Of a stretch of DNA of 64,000 nucleotides, positions 20,802-32,830 are shown piece by piece. Origin of the DNA: Aphidius gifuensis (taxonomy: Eukaryota > Arthropoda > Insecta > Hymenoptera > Braconidae); contig NC_057789.1 in assembly GCF_014905175.1 (NCBI RefSeq), positions 19,126,176-19,190,175 on the forward strand. The letters are read 5' to 3'. The position numbers and the translations under genes are program-made. How positions within the stretch are numbered: position 1 is the stretch's first letter; every line of letters begins with the position of its first letter. The notes beneath the pieces were generated by a model. The model did no database searches, had not been told where the DNA came from, and saw only the letters and a list, made by a program, of their open reading frames with translations.

Positions 20802-21850
20802 TTAATTACTAGGTGCGGGTGGGCCTTTAACTACTTCCTGATCCACTGCCTTCACCCAAGGCTTCAAGTCTGATATGGATACTTCACCTCGGATGACACC
20901 AGAAAAATCGGAAACCTCATAACGGGTGGCTGAGAATTTTTGGGTGATTATAAAGGGTCCTTCAAATGGCTTTTCTAAGCCGGCTGAACAAAACTTGGGG
21001 CCATTAGACAAAGGGTGGATTCGTTTGAGCACTAATTCTCCAACGTCAAATTCAACTTTGCGGCGATGGGTATTATATTGGGTGGACTGCTTCAGTTCAG
21101 CCTCATCTCGGGCATAGATTAGGGCTTGGCGTAGGACGTGGAGTCTTTTCATTCTCTTATTCCATTCGGTCACGGGGATGGGGGTGACAAGCAGGCCATC
21201 ATCGACCTCGTTACGAAGGGTATGGGGCTGACGTTGGCAAACGAAGGGCCGGATAAGAGAGAGTTGTGGTAAGCTGTGTTATAGTCAAACCTAAACTCGG
21301 GCAAATAGTGATCCCAGTCACGGTGATTGCCATCAAAAAAATGCGCGAAGCATAGTCTTGAGGCTACGGTTTACCCGTTCCACTGGATCTCCTTGGGGGT
21401 GATATGAGGGGGTATTTTGTAACTTGATACCGGCCCAGATAGCTAAGGATTTAATTTCCTTATTTACAAATTCTGTGCCGTTATCAGTAATTAAAAATCC
21501 GGGGAGTACCATGGCGAAATAAAATGAGATCTCCGAGTTTTTCGCGGATAACCTTTCCCGCGGCTTGACGGAGGGGGTGTAGTTCTATGAACTTGGTCAT
21601 CTGGTCCTGCATAACTAGAAGATACACATAACCAGCTCGAGAACGGGGAAGTGGACCAACAATATCGGCAGCTACCCATGGCTACTATTGCCCATGGTTC
21701 TTGTACAACGCGGGTGCCCATCAAACCGCGTGGTTTGCCTTGGTCAAACTTAGTCTTTTGACAAATCTCGCAACGGGCTTCTATCGACGCTACTTCACGG
21801 AACATATTAGGCCAATAATACAAAGTAGAGACTTTACATAAGTTTTATCA
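20802..21850 (-). pseudogene. Integrase, C-terminal half and degraded core
   Basis: The zinc-binding HHCC end is visible as CEICQKTKF near 21770, followed by GLMGTRVVQEPWAIVAM. The frame then shifts. The catalytic core can be followed across frames near 21660 (first Asp), 21480 (second Asp in a TDNGTEF-type motif) and about 21390 (Glu in a VERVNRSLK-type motif). The C-terminal piece 21173-20802 has the chromatin-binding-like segment FDVGELVLKRIHPLSNG and FEGPFIITQKF. At least two frame breaks destroy the protein. Confidence 0.8.
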
Positions 21851-22053
21851 ATGCCCATGTGGCCCATATGGGGGGGGTTCATGACATTCCAACACGACTC
21901 GTTTGCGAAAATGACGGGGCATTACCAATTTCCAGGCAGTCAGGTCGGGAATCTCAACTGATATGTAAGATAAAGGTCTATGAAATTATAGTTGGCCACC
22001 AATGATCTGCCAGTCGGGGTAACTGTCCGGGGATGACTCCACCTTTGGCAGTT

Positions 22054-23307
22054 CTATTTATCCTCAATATCAGTCAAGTTTTGGGCCTCAATTTGTTGAT
22101 CGGGAATCCGTGAAAGAGCATCTGGGACGTGATGGAGGGCTCCCTTGCGGTAAATTATCGCGAAATCGTATTGCATCAATTCTAATGCCCAGCGAGACAA
22201 TCGACCGGTGGGCTTACGCAAGTTGTTAAGCCAACGAAAAATACTGTGGGCTGTGATGACGGTGAATTTATAACCCTCTAAATAACACCGAAATTTCCGT
22301 ATGGCCCAAATCATCGCTAGACATTCCTGCTCGGTGACAGAGTAACGCGTTTCGGTCTCGGACATCATGCGGCTAGCATACGCGATTACCTTTTCGACCT
22401 TATTGAACTCTTGGGTTAGCACTGCTCCGAGTCCAACACTATTTGCGTCTGTTTGAAGGGTAAAATCTGGGCATGCGAGGGTTAGGGCTGTGGTCAATTT
22501 AATTTTCAGAGCGCGGAAACTATTGATTTGGGGCTCTTTTCATTCCCAATCAACGTCTTTTTTGGTTAATCGAGTGAGGGGCTCGGCCAAGGTCGCGAAC
22601 TGCGGGATAAACCTTCGGTACCAAAAAGCCATCCCTAAGAAACGACGGAGTTCGCGGATGTTTCTCGGGGCCGGGTAGTTCACCACGGGGGAGGTTTTGT
22701 CCGGGTCGACCATTAGTCCGTCGCGATTTACAACAAAGCCCAGGTACTTCACCTGTGCGCAGCGAAAATGGCTTTTCTCGCGGTTAATGGCAAGATTAGC
22801 ACTGCGCAAATCAGTAAGCACCTTTTTTAAATATGACAGATGCTCCGCGAATGTTTGTGTCACTATGATTATATCATCCAAGTAAACAAAAACCTTAGGA
22901 TAATATTTGTGACCTATCAATTTATCAACAAGTCGCTGCATCGTCGCAGGACTATTGGACAATCCGAATGGCATGCGCAGGAAATGGTAAAGGCCGTAGC
23001 CAGGGACGACAAAGGCGGTTATCTCCCGTGAAGCGGGTGTTAGGGCAATTCGAAAGAAAGCTTGTGATAAATCGATGGTGGTGATAAAATGGGCTTGCCG
23101 TAGCTCGTCCAGTATGGTAGACATATCAGGGATTGGATATGCATCTTTCTTCGTCACCGCGTTTACTTTACGATAATCAACACAAAACCGATAGTTACCT
23201 CTCCCTTTTGGAACTAGAACAACGGGGCTCACCCATTCACTCTGTGAAGCTGCAATTACTCTGGTTTTTAACATTTGGTCTACCTTTTCTTTCATAACAC
23301 CACACAT
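22054..23307 (-). pseudogene. Reverse transcriptase and RNase H of the Gypsy element
   Basis: RT (23307-22540) shows SPVVLVPKGRGNYRFCVDYR, TTIDLSQAFFRIAL, MPFGLSNSPATMQRLVDKL and the catalytic KVFVYLDDIIIV, all well preserved. A single in-frame TGA at 22540-22542 separates it from RNase H (22497-22054), which has LQTDANSVGLGAVL, YSVTEQECLAMIWAI and FTVITAHSIFRWL. The Asp expected before His-Ser in the last motif is Ala, so RNase H would be impaired even if the stop were ignored. The end GALHHVPDALSR is the usual connection to integrase. Confidence 0.9.
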
Positions 23308-23309
23308 TG

Positions 23310-23840
23310 CTAGGTTAGCACGATAGGGCTTTTGTCTAATGGGGGGCTTTCACCTACGTCAATGTGGTATTGTGTGAGGTGGGTTATGGGGAATTTATCG
23401 TCATTAATTAGAACGGGGGGTGGTTTTTTGGCTAAAAACTGTTTGAAGAACAAATGAAGCTCTTCGTGGGGGGTAAGGGTACTGAGACCGTTCATTTGTA
23501 CGACCTGAGCTACCTTATCAACGGGCACAAACAAGAACTTTCGCTCCGGATTGTCATGATAATACCATGATCGGTCGCTGAAGTTAATGATCATTCCGGC
23601 GGCTTGTAGAAAGTCTAACCCTAGTATAAAGTCCTCGGATAAGGTGGGTAAAATCAATGCGTCCATAGGGATGGATTTACCTTCAACTTCAACTTGGATT
23701 GTAACCGCGCTATTAATTGTTTCGAGATGACCCGATGCAGTCATAACATGTCGCGGAATTTTGAAACCGGACTGAATGAGGAGTTGGGACGTTTCGAGCC
23801 CAGCAAAGGTTCGGTTTGCTCAGGTGACTTCTTTCTTTTT
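23310..23840 (-). pseudogene. Aspartic protease region of the Gypsy element
   Basis: The C-terminal part of a retropepsin is readable: MDALILPTLSEDFILGLDFL and then IINFSDRSWYY. The catalytic Asp-Thr/Ser-Gly should lie near 23820, but a stop codon occupies that place, followed by ANRTFAGLETS. A spacer (HEELHLFFKQFLAKKPPPV, LTQYHIDVGESPPLDKSPI) leads to the RT, as in Gypsy-group polyproteins. Confidence 0.7.
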
Positions 23841-24480
23841 CTAGAGTAAGTCACCCAGGGTGAACAGTAATTCATCCTCCATCAACAAACCGTATTCCTC
23901 GTTTCCTTGTAGAGATAGCTTCTCTTCTACCAAGGAACGAAAAACACCTTGACGTGGAACGGGGTTTGGATGTGAATGGAATGATGGGCAGGCGAAACTG
24001 GGACACAACGACTGCTCAGGTCGAGATGGTAATCGGCGTTGTTGGGCAGATTGCGTAATCTTTTCTTGACGCAACGCTTCCAATTCTACTTTTCACATTG
24101 TTGGGAAATCTTGTGGTGAAATTTGGCATTGGAAGATGGGCAACATATTACGGATGGTGTAATGTACGCGCTCTGATTCCGACCAGGGTAGATCTGTTCT
24201 TTGAAATAGACCACGCATACACGATATAAAGCTTCGAACTCACTCGTTTGGGCCCTGAACGCGTTTGTCGATCTCTTCGCGTAATGCTCGTTGGTAATCA
24301 GGGTCGGAAAAACTGGCACGAAACGCTGCCTTCGCGGCTCATCAAGAATCAAACTCAGCTCTTGTGTCATATACCAAGTTAGGGCCGGACCTTTCATACA
24401 GAAGGACAGGGTATGCAACAGTTCACGGTCACTCGCGCCTGTGCACAACCTCGCTCGTTCCACTCGATACAAACATCTAA
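23841..24480 (-). pseudogene. Gag, C-terminal portion
   Basis: A capsid-like segment RARLCTGASDRELLHTLSF and KGPALTWYMTQEL (24460-24350) is typical of Gypsy gag (ell..l..l.G.A..Wy). Further pieces lie at 24083-23841 with Pro/Arg-rich sequence. Several frame breaks. It is the continuation of the gag start at 31149-30586 beyond a large insertion. Confidence 0.75.
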
Positions 24481-25728
24481 ACAAAAAAAGAAACACAGTT
24501 TTTTTTACAAAAAGGAGCGTCAAGTATTCGAAATCCCCACTAATTATGTGATTATAGTAATTTTATTTTATATTGATATTTATTAATTTTTTAGATACAA
24601 AAAGATATAATACCAAAATAAGTCAAGAAGGAAATATTTAACGCATATAATTAAGTCTTAATCTTTGACAAAATTTTATACTTGACCCCGCCCGGTTCTT
24701 CCCAAATAAAATTTGAAGCCTACACACGTCTCGACAACAGAGTTAATGGTATTTTCCAATTATCCCTTATTATATATATATACCCTTCACATTTTATCTA
24801 GGCTTAGGACTGGCAGCGTACAATCTTGTTACCTTGCCGGTGTGTTTAAAAAAATATATATATACATATATATATATACCTCTATACATATATATATATA
24901 CTTATTTCGTCAATCACAATTCAATAATGAATGCGTATGACACAATATTACACGAGCGCCGAATATATATTTTACAGTGTAAAAGGTGGTGTCCACTATG
25001 CAATTTTCCCAGATATCAGCAAAAAATCTAAATGAATTCAGTTACAATGCTAATAAGTTAAGGGTTTAAACTCACGATAAGCCTAGTTTCGCTTGTAAAG
25101 CGCACTGAGCACGCGACACAAGTTGGGTTGTGTCGAACTTGTAAACATGGCCGTCCTAATTCCCATGAAACTAGTAATATGTCCCCAGCCATCGTGATTT
25201 TTCTAGTAATTTTACGTGTTGCGCATGCTTAGATCACTCAGAATTACGTCAGCCATGTTTACAAGCAAAAGTTAGCTTGTCGTGCGTTTGAGCTCTAAGA
25301 CATTAATTTAATTTAATTCAAATACTTTTCATAGATTTTCAAAAAAATCACACTTGTCACGCTCTATTCTTGTCTTTTTTATATGAAATTACTATAATAA
25401 AGTTGCAAGGTTGTGACTGCGCATACAATTATGTTGAAAGTGAACGACTACTAAATTTCAGTAGATCTGCATTAGTGTGAAAGTCTTTAAATTTTATTTG
25501 GGAAGAACCGGGCGGGGTCAAGTATAAAATTTTGTCAAAGATTAAGACTTAATTATATGCGTTAAATATTTCCTTCTTGACTTATTTTGGTATTATATCT
25601 TTTTGTATCTAAAAAATTAATAAATATCGATAGAAAATAAAATTACTATAATCACATAATTAGTGGGGATTTCGAATACTTGACGCTCCTTTTTGTAAAA
25701 AAAACTGTGTTTCTTTTTTTGTTTAGAT
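24474..25728. mobile_element. 1.25-kb TIR element inserted in gag
   Basis: Arms of about 240 bp: the left arm from ATCTAAACAAAAAAAGAAAC to about 24715, the right arm its near-exact inverse from about 25487 to GTTTAGAT at 25728. No transposase inside. The centre has a (TA)n microsatellite (24848-24901) and a smaller palindrome (25062-25297). No unambiguous target duplication could be assigned. Confidence 0.8.
25062..25297. repeat. Nested MITE-like palindrome
   Basis: AAACTCACGATAAGCC with TTCGCTTGTAA on the left is inverted as TTACAAGCAAAA with GCTTGTCGTGCGTTTGAG on the right. Words GCTTGTAAACATGG and CACGACAAGC are shared with the 290-bp palindrome at 26783. Confidence 0.6.
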
Positions 25729-26782
25729 ATCACATCTTTTTGTAAAGTCCTTCAATCATTCGATAGAAAAAACTATAATAATAAGAAGTCTATAAAATTA
25801 CTTGGTACCATCCGTATTAATTTTTGTTCGTTCTAAAAAAAAAAATATGTAAGCATTTTTTGCATTACTTCACCAGTTTTTGCTAGCAACGAACAAATTA
25901 TCAATTTTTATCCAGCTAGTATTTTTGCGGAAATAACTGACAAAATAACTAACTTTATACGTAGAACCCAATCAGCGCCAAATTGGCAAGTTTAAGAAGC
26001 TCGAGGTACAGGACATATTTTGTCCCATTTCCAATGTACGGAGTTGACTCTTCTTCTTTCTAGTCTTCTTGGTAGAACCACAAATGTGAATTTTAAAAGT
26101 GGGTATTCCTTTGATTAAGCAATTATCATTTTTACTTGACCATTTAAATTTATTGATGTAGAGTAGACTTAAAACAATGATATCATTAATTTTGAGGACT
26201 TCAATCTTTCTTAGAATTTTCGTTGATCTAAAACAATCGACACATGTACCAACCCTTTCGTGCCACAATGATAGTGATTGATCGATAAGTTTCTTGTAAA
26301 GTGGATGTGTTATTTTTATTTGGTATTAAAAGATTTATCATAAATTCGTGTGACAAGGAAACATTTGCATATGAACACGATTCACATTTTTCTAAATACT
26401 TTTGTTCGTAGCTACAATTGTAGATTGCTAATGAAAAATGAATAACACCAGAGAGCTGTGAAGTTGTAGAGACCGAGCGGAGACTCGATTCGTCAGTGAG
26501 CGAGAAAACTTACCGATAAGGGCACTCATTCATGAAGCATAAAGCATTGCAGCAAAAACTTGCGTGTGAACACACAGCTCTAAAATTGAATACACTTGAC
26601 AACAATAGAAAAATATATAAAATATCAATAATTGATAAAACAATAATAAAAAAATATTAATAAGCCAAAGATAACAAAATATAAAATACACTTTATTTAA
26701 CATGGAAATATTACAAAAACAGTTTTTTTTCGAAAATTAAGGGTTTTCTACAATCAAATAACCAATACTTGACATCAATTTG
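25729..26782. other. Gene-free stretch inside the composite insertion
   Basis: No reliable coding sequence. A minus-strand frame at 26268-25972 (MWHERVGTCVDCFRSTK) has protein-like parts and could be a LINE reverse-transcriptase tail, but no diagnostic motif is present. Confidence 0.35.
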
Positions 26783-27072
26783 AGGGTGCGAAATCATGAC
26801 AAGCTAAAATTTCCGCTTGTAAACATGGCGGCTATAAAAATCACCAAAAAGTAACTGAATTTACTAAATTTATCGCGAATCCGTAATTTTAGAACAAGCT
26901 TGGTGGTGTCAAGCTTGTTCTGCAGTCACGGAGAGACACCACGGATTTGCAGTCAATTCAGTAAATAGTAGTTAATTCAGTGATAATTTAGTGAATTTAA
27001 TTACTTTTTGGTTATTTTTATAGCCGCCATGTTTATAAGCGGAAATTTTAGCTTGTCGTGAGTTCGCACCCT
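26783..27072. mobile_element. 290-bp palindromic MITE
   Basis: AGGGTGCGAA at the left and TTCGCACCCT at the right begin inverted arms containing GCTTGTAAACATGGCGGC and its inverse. The two arms meet near the centre at AGAACAAGCTTG/CAAGCTTGTTCT. It has no coding capacity. Confidence 0.8.
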
Positions 27073-27399
27073 TACTTTGATTATTATTGTCAGGATCTTC
27101 AACACCTGTAACATCCATCATAGATGGACATACAGTGGTTTTAAATTTTTTAAAGTTGCAGTTGCAGATGTATTGTCTTTTGGTGTTGGAATTACCAAAA
27201 CTCTGCTTTTCGTATCTTTTATTATAAAGGTGCAGCTTTTTTAGTTTTAACTCTACCCTTCCAATCCATGAAATCTGTATAAATAATATATTTTACAATG
27301 AATAAATATAATTTATATTAGAAAATATCACACTAATTATTATTTATGAAATGAATAAATGAACAAATAACATTGTAATCACTATCATCATTAAGAAAA

Positions 27400-27750
27400 G
27401 CGAATTCTTCCATCTTCACTGGATAATGATGCTTGTTTCAAATGTGTTTTCTCAGTTTTAAATAAGTATACTTATATATATTCACAGATTCATCACAACC
27501 TACGAATGGACAATTTATAGTTTGATACTCTGAGACTTGATGACAAAGTGAATAGTGATAATACAAGTTTGTTTTATTTGCATATTCTTCATCACAGTAT
27601 ACACAAGTTTCGTTTTCAGTTATTGTCTTAACCAGCTTAATTTTATGAATTTAACTTGTATAAGCATGAAGCCTTTTTTTTCCACTAAAAACTTTATTGC
27701 ACTGGTTACATTTAATTTCATTCTTTTCTTCTATTAATTTTCATTTGTAA
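27400..27750 (-). pseudogene. C2H2 zinc-finger fragment of a transposon-type protein
   Basis: One minus-strand frame with two internal stops encodes three finger-like units: KCNQCNKVFSGKKRLHAY (stop after), CVYCDEEYANKTNLYYHYSL followed by Cys-His, and NCPFVGCDESVN with a His-rich end, then MEEFAFLNDDSD. Spacing C-x2-C-x12-H is correct in the second. Nearby at 27088-27290 further degraded coding shares GTCAGGATCTTCA with the interrupted gene of element T at 46432, hinting that both belong to the same transposon family. Confidence 0.5.
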
Positions 27751-27959
27751 ATGTAAATGAATTGTCACCAAAATATCACACAATACAAATTTATAAAATT
27801 TACTTAATTACTATATGCATCAATCTATATTGATATTATTTATTTATTGTATTATTATAATATTAATTACCTTGACAATTAATATCCAAATTCAAATCAA
27901 ATAAATATATAATCATGAATATTTTTTATATAATAACATAATAATATATATATATTCCC

Positions 27960-30585
27960 AAAAGCATAATAAATACGAAAAGATATATAAACAAAAGGTT
28001 ACGTTCATCAGGAAACATGTGTATGTTGTATATATTAGCATAATCAGCATGACAGGATTTGCAGGTATGTGAAGTTAGCACAATCAAACCGGACTATATC
28101 AAGAGTTACGTGCGAATTATATGCGTTTTTTGTGCGGAATCCGCAATTTTTGTGCGTTTTTTTTTGTTTTTTATAGTCTGGTTTGATTGTGCTATAAATG
28201 TATGTGCTAACTTTACAGACCTGGGATTCGCGCTTATATCCCAACAACATATGGCGCACGCACCATCGATGCGATTTTAAATACTATACTGACATATATA
28301 AAGGATTTTTTACACCATCTAATAATGTTAGTTTTTTCGCTCTATAGACAGATGCTTTTAGCAGCTGATTTTGATATTGAAAAAGAAATCCTTTCGTAAA
28401 TAATTTCGTAAATAAAAATATTTTATATTTCTATTTACATATCCTGTAAAAAAAAAAACTCATTAAACTTGACGGAAAGAAAAATAAACAATAACAACAT
28501 GAGACTTGGGAACATAGGTTGAAGTATCATTATTTGATTCGCGCCATCGATGCGATATTGAATACTATACTGACATATATCAAGGTTTTTTCACATCATC
28601 TAAATATGTTAGCTTCCTTGCTCTATAGACCGATGCTTCTGGCAGCTGATTTAGATAATCGAAAATAAATCCTTTCGTAAATAAAAATATTTTATATTTT
28701 TGTTTACACATGATGTAAAAAAAAAAACTCATTAAACTTAATGGAAAAAAAAATAAACAATAACATGTGACTTGGGAACATAGCTTAAAGTATCATTATT
28801 TAATTTGCGCCATCGATGCGATATTGGATACTGTGGTAAATATAAAGGTTTCCCACACCATCTACTACTACCTTGCACAATTTAATTTTTATAATGTTGT
28901 CAAATTGCTCTGGACTTGGAAACCATATTGCTTTGATCTGATTTGGTTTTATAATATTTGTCAGAGTGCAGTAAAGTTTTAAATAATCTTCAAGAAAAAC
29001 GCAATTTCTAAAAATGATTTTAAAGTCTAAAAAAAAGGTATACATCTCAAAAATCTGTTTTTATTTTTATTAAAAAGATTCAATTAATTTATAAGATGAT
29101 CAGAAGACAGAATATTTTTCACATCAATCAAATAATATATTCCAAAAGGCACAAGAGACAAGGGCACGATAAAGACAAAAAAGTGTATAAACAAAAGGTT
29201 ACGTTTATCAGTAAGCATGTGTATGTTGTATATTAGCACACATTAGCACTCCTGATGAGTAGGATTCGCGCCTATATCCCAACGGCATATGGCGCGCGCA
29301 CCATCGCTGCGATGTTGAATACTGTAGCACCAACGATGCGATATTGAATACTGTATATGATATAAATAAAGGTTCTTTCACACCATTCTACTATTATTGC
29401 TCAATTTTTATTTTATAAGGTTGTGAATTGCTTTGGACTTGGCAGCCATAATGCTTTGATCTGATTTTGGTTTTATAATGTTTGTCAGAGTGCGGTAAGG
29501 TTTTCTAAGAATTTCAAGAAAACCGCAATTTCTGAAAATGATTTTGAAGTTTAAAAGAAAAGTATACTTCTAAAAAATCTGTTTTTTTTTTTTATAAAAA
29601 AGTGTGATATTGATTTAATAAAATGATCAGAAGACATAATATATTTATCTGATCAATCATATTTTAAAATAATTTCCCGAGGAATTGGAGGGTTAGGGTT
29701 AGCTTTGTGTCGATAATATATAGGCACGGTAGTTAAATCTCGTTTCTCCCACTTTTTTTTTTTTTCTCATACTTGACGCGAGGCACTACCGTGCCTCTTG
29801 ATATTAAAATTGTATTATTTACTATATAGTATAATATATTATTACCTTGACAGTTGTTATCCAATTTACACCAAATAAATATATGTATAATTATCTAATA
29901 TTTTTCACATCAATCGAATAATATATTCCAAAAGGCACAAGAAACAAGGGCACGATAAAGACAAAAGGATGTATCAACAAAAGGTTACGTTTATCAGTAA
30001 GCATGTGTATGTTGTATTTTAGCACACATTAGCACTCCTGATGAGTAGAATTCGCGCCTATATCTCAACGGCATATGGCGCGCGCACCATCCCTGCGATA
30101 TTGAATACTGTAGCACCAACGATGCGATATTGAATACTGTATATGATATAAATAAAGGTTCTTTCACACCATTCTACTATTATTGCTCAATTTTCATTTT
30201 ATAAGGTTGTGAATTGCTCTGGACTTGGCAGCCATAATGCTTTGATCTGATTTTGGTTTTATAATGTTTGTCAGAGTGCGGTAAGGTTTTATAAGAATTT
30301 CAAGAAAAGCGCAATTTCTAAAAATGATTTTGAAGTTTGAAAGAAAAGTATACTTCTAAAAAATCTGTTTTTTTTTTGATAAAAAAGTGTGATATTGATT
30401 TAATAAAATGATCAGAAGACATAATATATTTATCTGATCAATCATATTTTAGAATAATTTCCCGAGGAATTGGAGGGTTAGGGTTAGCTTTGTGTCGATA
30501 ATATATAGGCACGGTAGTTAAATCTCGTTTCTCCCACTTTTTTTTTTTTTCTCATACTTGACGCGAGGCACTACCGTGCCTCTTG
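27960..30585. repeat. Irregular tandem array of 0.27-0.79-kb units
   Basis: The phrase ATATGGCGC, ACCATCG and GCGAT, TTGAATACTGTA, CTTTGATCTGATTTTGG recurs in blocks beginning near 27960, 28530, 28800, 29112 and 29899. The last two (29112-29811 and 29899-30585) are near-identical 0.7-kb copies ending in a hairpin GGCACGGTAGT/ACTACCGTGCC. The array ends exactly where gag resumes. No coding potential. Confidence 0.8.
28064..28221. mobile_element. 158-bp MITE, family of 54796-55997
   Basis: Inverted ends GGTATGTGAAGTTAGCAC and the reverse complement near 28180-28221, with AAACCGGACTATATCAAG and ATAGTCTGGTTTGATTG inside, and a GTGCGAATT / GTGCGTTTTT core. It is inserted into one unit of the surrounding tandem array. 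Confidence 0.8.
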
Positions 30586-31149
30586 ATCTCCACCTGGATG
30601 GCCAGAATAAGTCAACCTCCAGCTTTCCAAAATACGTAATAAATTGGGCATGCTGTAGTTGTGAGCACTGCTTTCAGAAATCCGAAGATTTTCAACCGAG
30701 GGCGTAATTACGCGTCTAGGTGCCGAATAACGGGGTTCATTACGCGCGGGTGGGTTGGGGTTTAATCCTCCCTGCAGTGAATTGGCACGGGTGGGTGAGA
30801 CAGGCTCATTGTTTGGGGCATCGTCGTCTAAACCTGCATACCGAGCACGCAATATATTATTAAAACGCTCGGTTACGCACAAGTGGCAGTCACTGCGATA
30901 ACCACTGTCGGCGTGAAGCTCGTGATTGTTTGCAGGGTTAGGAGTAAAAGCAAATGGGTCAATATTCTTGTGGGTGGCCAAATACCTAGACCCAATTGTA
31001 CTGCGGAAAACTGCAGGATCTTTGGTAACTGGCTTTGTGGGTGGTTTGGTAGCAGCCTTTTTAGGGGGCTCATTAGTAGTGATTAATGGGGGTGAATCAA
31101 TAAAATGGGAATTGAATTTACCGGAAAGCTGACTAATTAATAGTAACAT
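30586..31149 (-). pseudogene. Gag, N-terminal portion
   Basis: It starts MLLLISQLSGKFNSHF, then a Pro/Lys/Thr-rich stretch, ANNHELHADSGYRSD with HLCVTERFNN, a Pro/Arg-rich linker, and NYSMPNLLRILESWRLTYSG leading into PGGD at the insertion junction. The last helix (leu..l..W.l.y.G) is what precedes the capsid domain in Gypsy gags. The rest of gag lies beyond the 6-kb insertion at 24480. Confidence 0.75.
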
Positions 31150-31192
31150 TGAATTTCGTAATATAATATAATTAATTATTAGAACAATTATT

Positions 31193-32830
31193 GAAAAAGG
31201 GCCGGTCAGCCATTACAGTACAATTTGATTATCCATAGCATAGTTATTTGAAATAAAATATGGGAATTAATTTTTTCGGAGGGCTGACCAATCATTACAA
31301 TAGAAATTAATCTACCCCAACATAATTAGTGGAATTTCATGTGGGAATTATATTTTTCCGGAGGGCTGACTAATTATTACAATAAAATTTAATTAACTAT
31401 AACATAATCAGTCGTAGTTTAAATGAGAATTTGTATTTTACCGGAGAGCTGACTAATTATTACAATAAAAATTGATTGACTATAACACAAACAGTCCTGG
31501 AATTGAGGGGAATAGAAATTTTTCTGGAAGGCCGACTAATTATTACAACATAAATCTAATTTATTATAGCATAATTAGTCCTGGAATCAAGGGGAAAAGA
31601 AATTTTTCCGGTGGGCCGACTAATTATTACAATAAAATTAATTTACTATAACACAATCAGTCCTGGAATTAAGGGGAATAGAAATTCTTCCGGTGGGCTG
31701 ACTAATTATTACAATGAAATCTAATTAACTATAACATAATTAGTCTTGAATGAATGGGATTTATTATTTCACCGGAGGGCCGACTAATTATTACAATAAA
31801 ATTTAATTTACTATAACATAATTAGTCGTGTTTTAAATGGGAATTTGTATTTCCGGAGGGCTGACTAATTATTACAATGAAATCTAATTTATTATAACAT
31901 AATTAGTCCTGGCATTAAGGGGAATAGAAATTTTTCCGGTGGGGCGACTAATTATTACAATAAAAATTAATTTATTATAACATAATTAGTCTTGAATAAA
32001 TGGGAATTTGTATTTCTCCGGAGGGCTGACTAATTATTACAACATAAATTAATTTGTCATAACATAATTAGTCGAATTTTAAATGGGAATTTCATTTCTC
32101 CGGAAGGCTGACCAATTATTACAACAAATTTTAATTTATTATAACATAATTAGTCTGGAATAAATGGGAATTATTATTTCTCCGGTGGGCCGACTAATTA
32201 TTACAACAAAAATTAATTTGTCGCAACATAATCAGTCGTGGGATTAAGGGGAATAGAAATTTTTCCGGAGGGCCGACTAATTATCACAATAGAATTTAAT
32301 CTATCGCACCATAATTAATCTTGAGTAAATGGAAATTTGAATTTCCAGAGGGCCGACCAATTATTACAATAAAAATTAATTTATTATAACATAATTAGTC
32401 TTGAATAAATAGGATTTATTGTTTCACCGGAGGGCCGACTAGTTATTACAATAAAAATTAATTTATTATAACATAATTAGTCTGGAATAAATGGGAATTA
32501 TTATTTCTCCGGTGGGCCGACTAATTATTACAACAAAAATTAATTTGTCGCAACATAATCAGTCGTGGGATTAAGGGAAATAAAAATTTTTCCAGAGGGC
32601 CGACTAAATATTATAATAGAATTTAATCTATCGCAACATAATTAATCTTGAGTAAATGGAAATTTGAATTTCCAGAGGGCCGACCAATTATTGCAATAAA
32701 AATTAATTTATTATAACATAATTAGTCTTGAATAAATGGGATTTTGTATTTCTCCGGAGGGCTGACCAATTATTACAACATATTTTAATTTATTATAACA
32801 TAATTAGTCTTTTTAAATAGGAATTTGTAA
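31193..32830 (-). repeat. Leader array: about 19 tandem units of 82-86 bp, each able to form a hairpin
   Basis: Each unit has CCGGAGGGC(T/C)GACTAATTAT, then A/T-rich sequence, then ATAATTAGTC, then a stretch like TTGAATAAATGGGAATTTGT. GACTAATTAT and ATAATTAGTC are exact inverses within each unit. The array lies between the primer site and gag, in the transcribed leader. Units diverge by 5-20 percent by eye. Confidence 0.9.

Noticed and set aside
25972..26268. LINE reverse-transcriptase tail
   Set aside because: Hydrophobic pattern is suggestive, but no diagnostic motif is present and the frame is short.
29685..29705. Telomere-like TTAGGG pair
   Set aside because: Only two units of TTAGGG/GTTAGG, repeated because the larger array unit is duplicated; not the insect TTAGG array.
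31193..32830. CRISPR-like array
   Set aside because: Unit-to-unit divergence runs through the whole unit, there are no unique spacers, no cas genes, and it lies in a eukaryotic retrotransposon leader.
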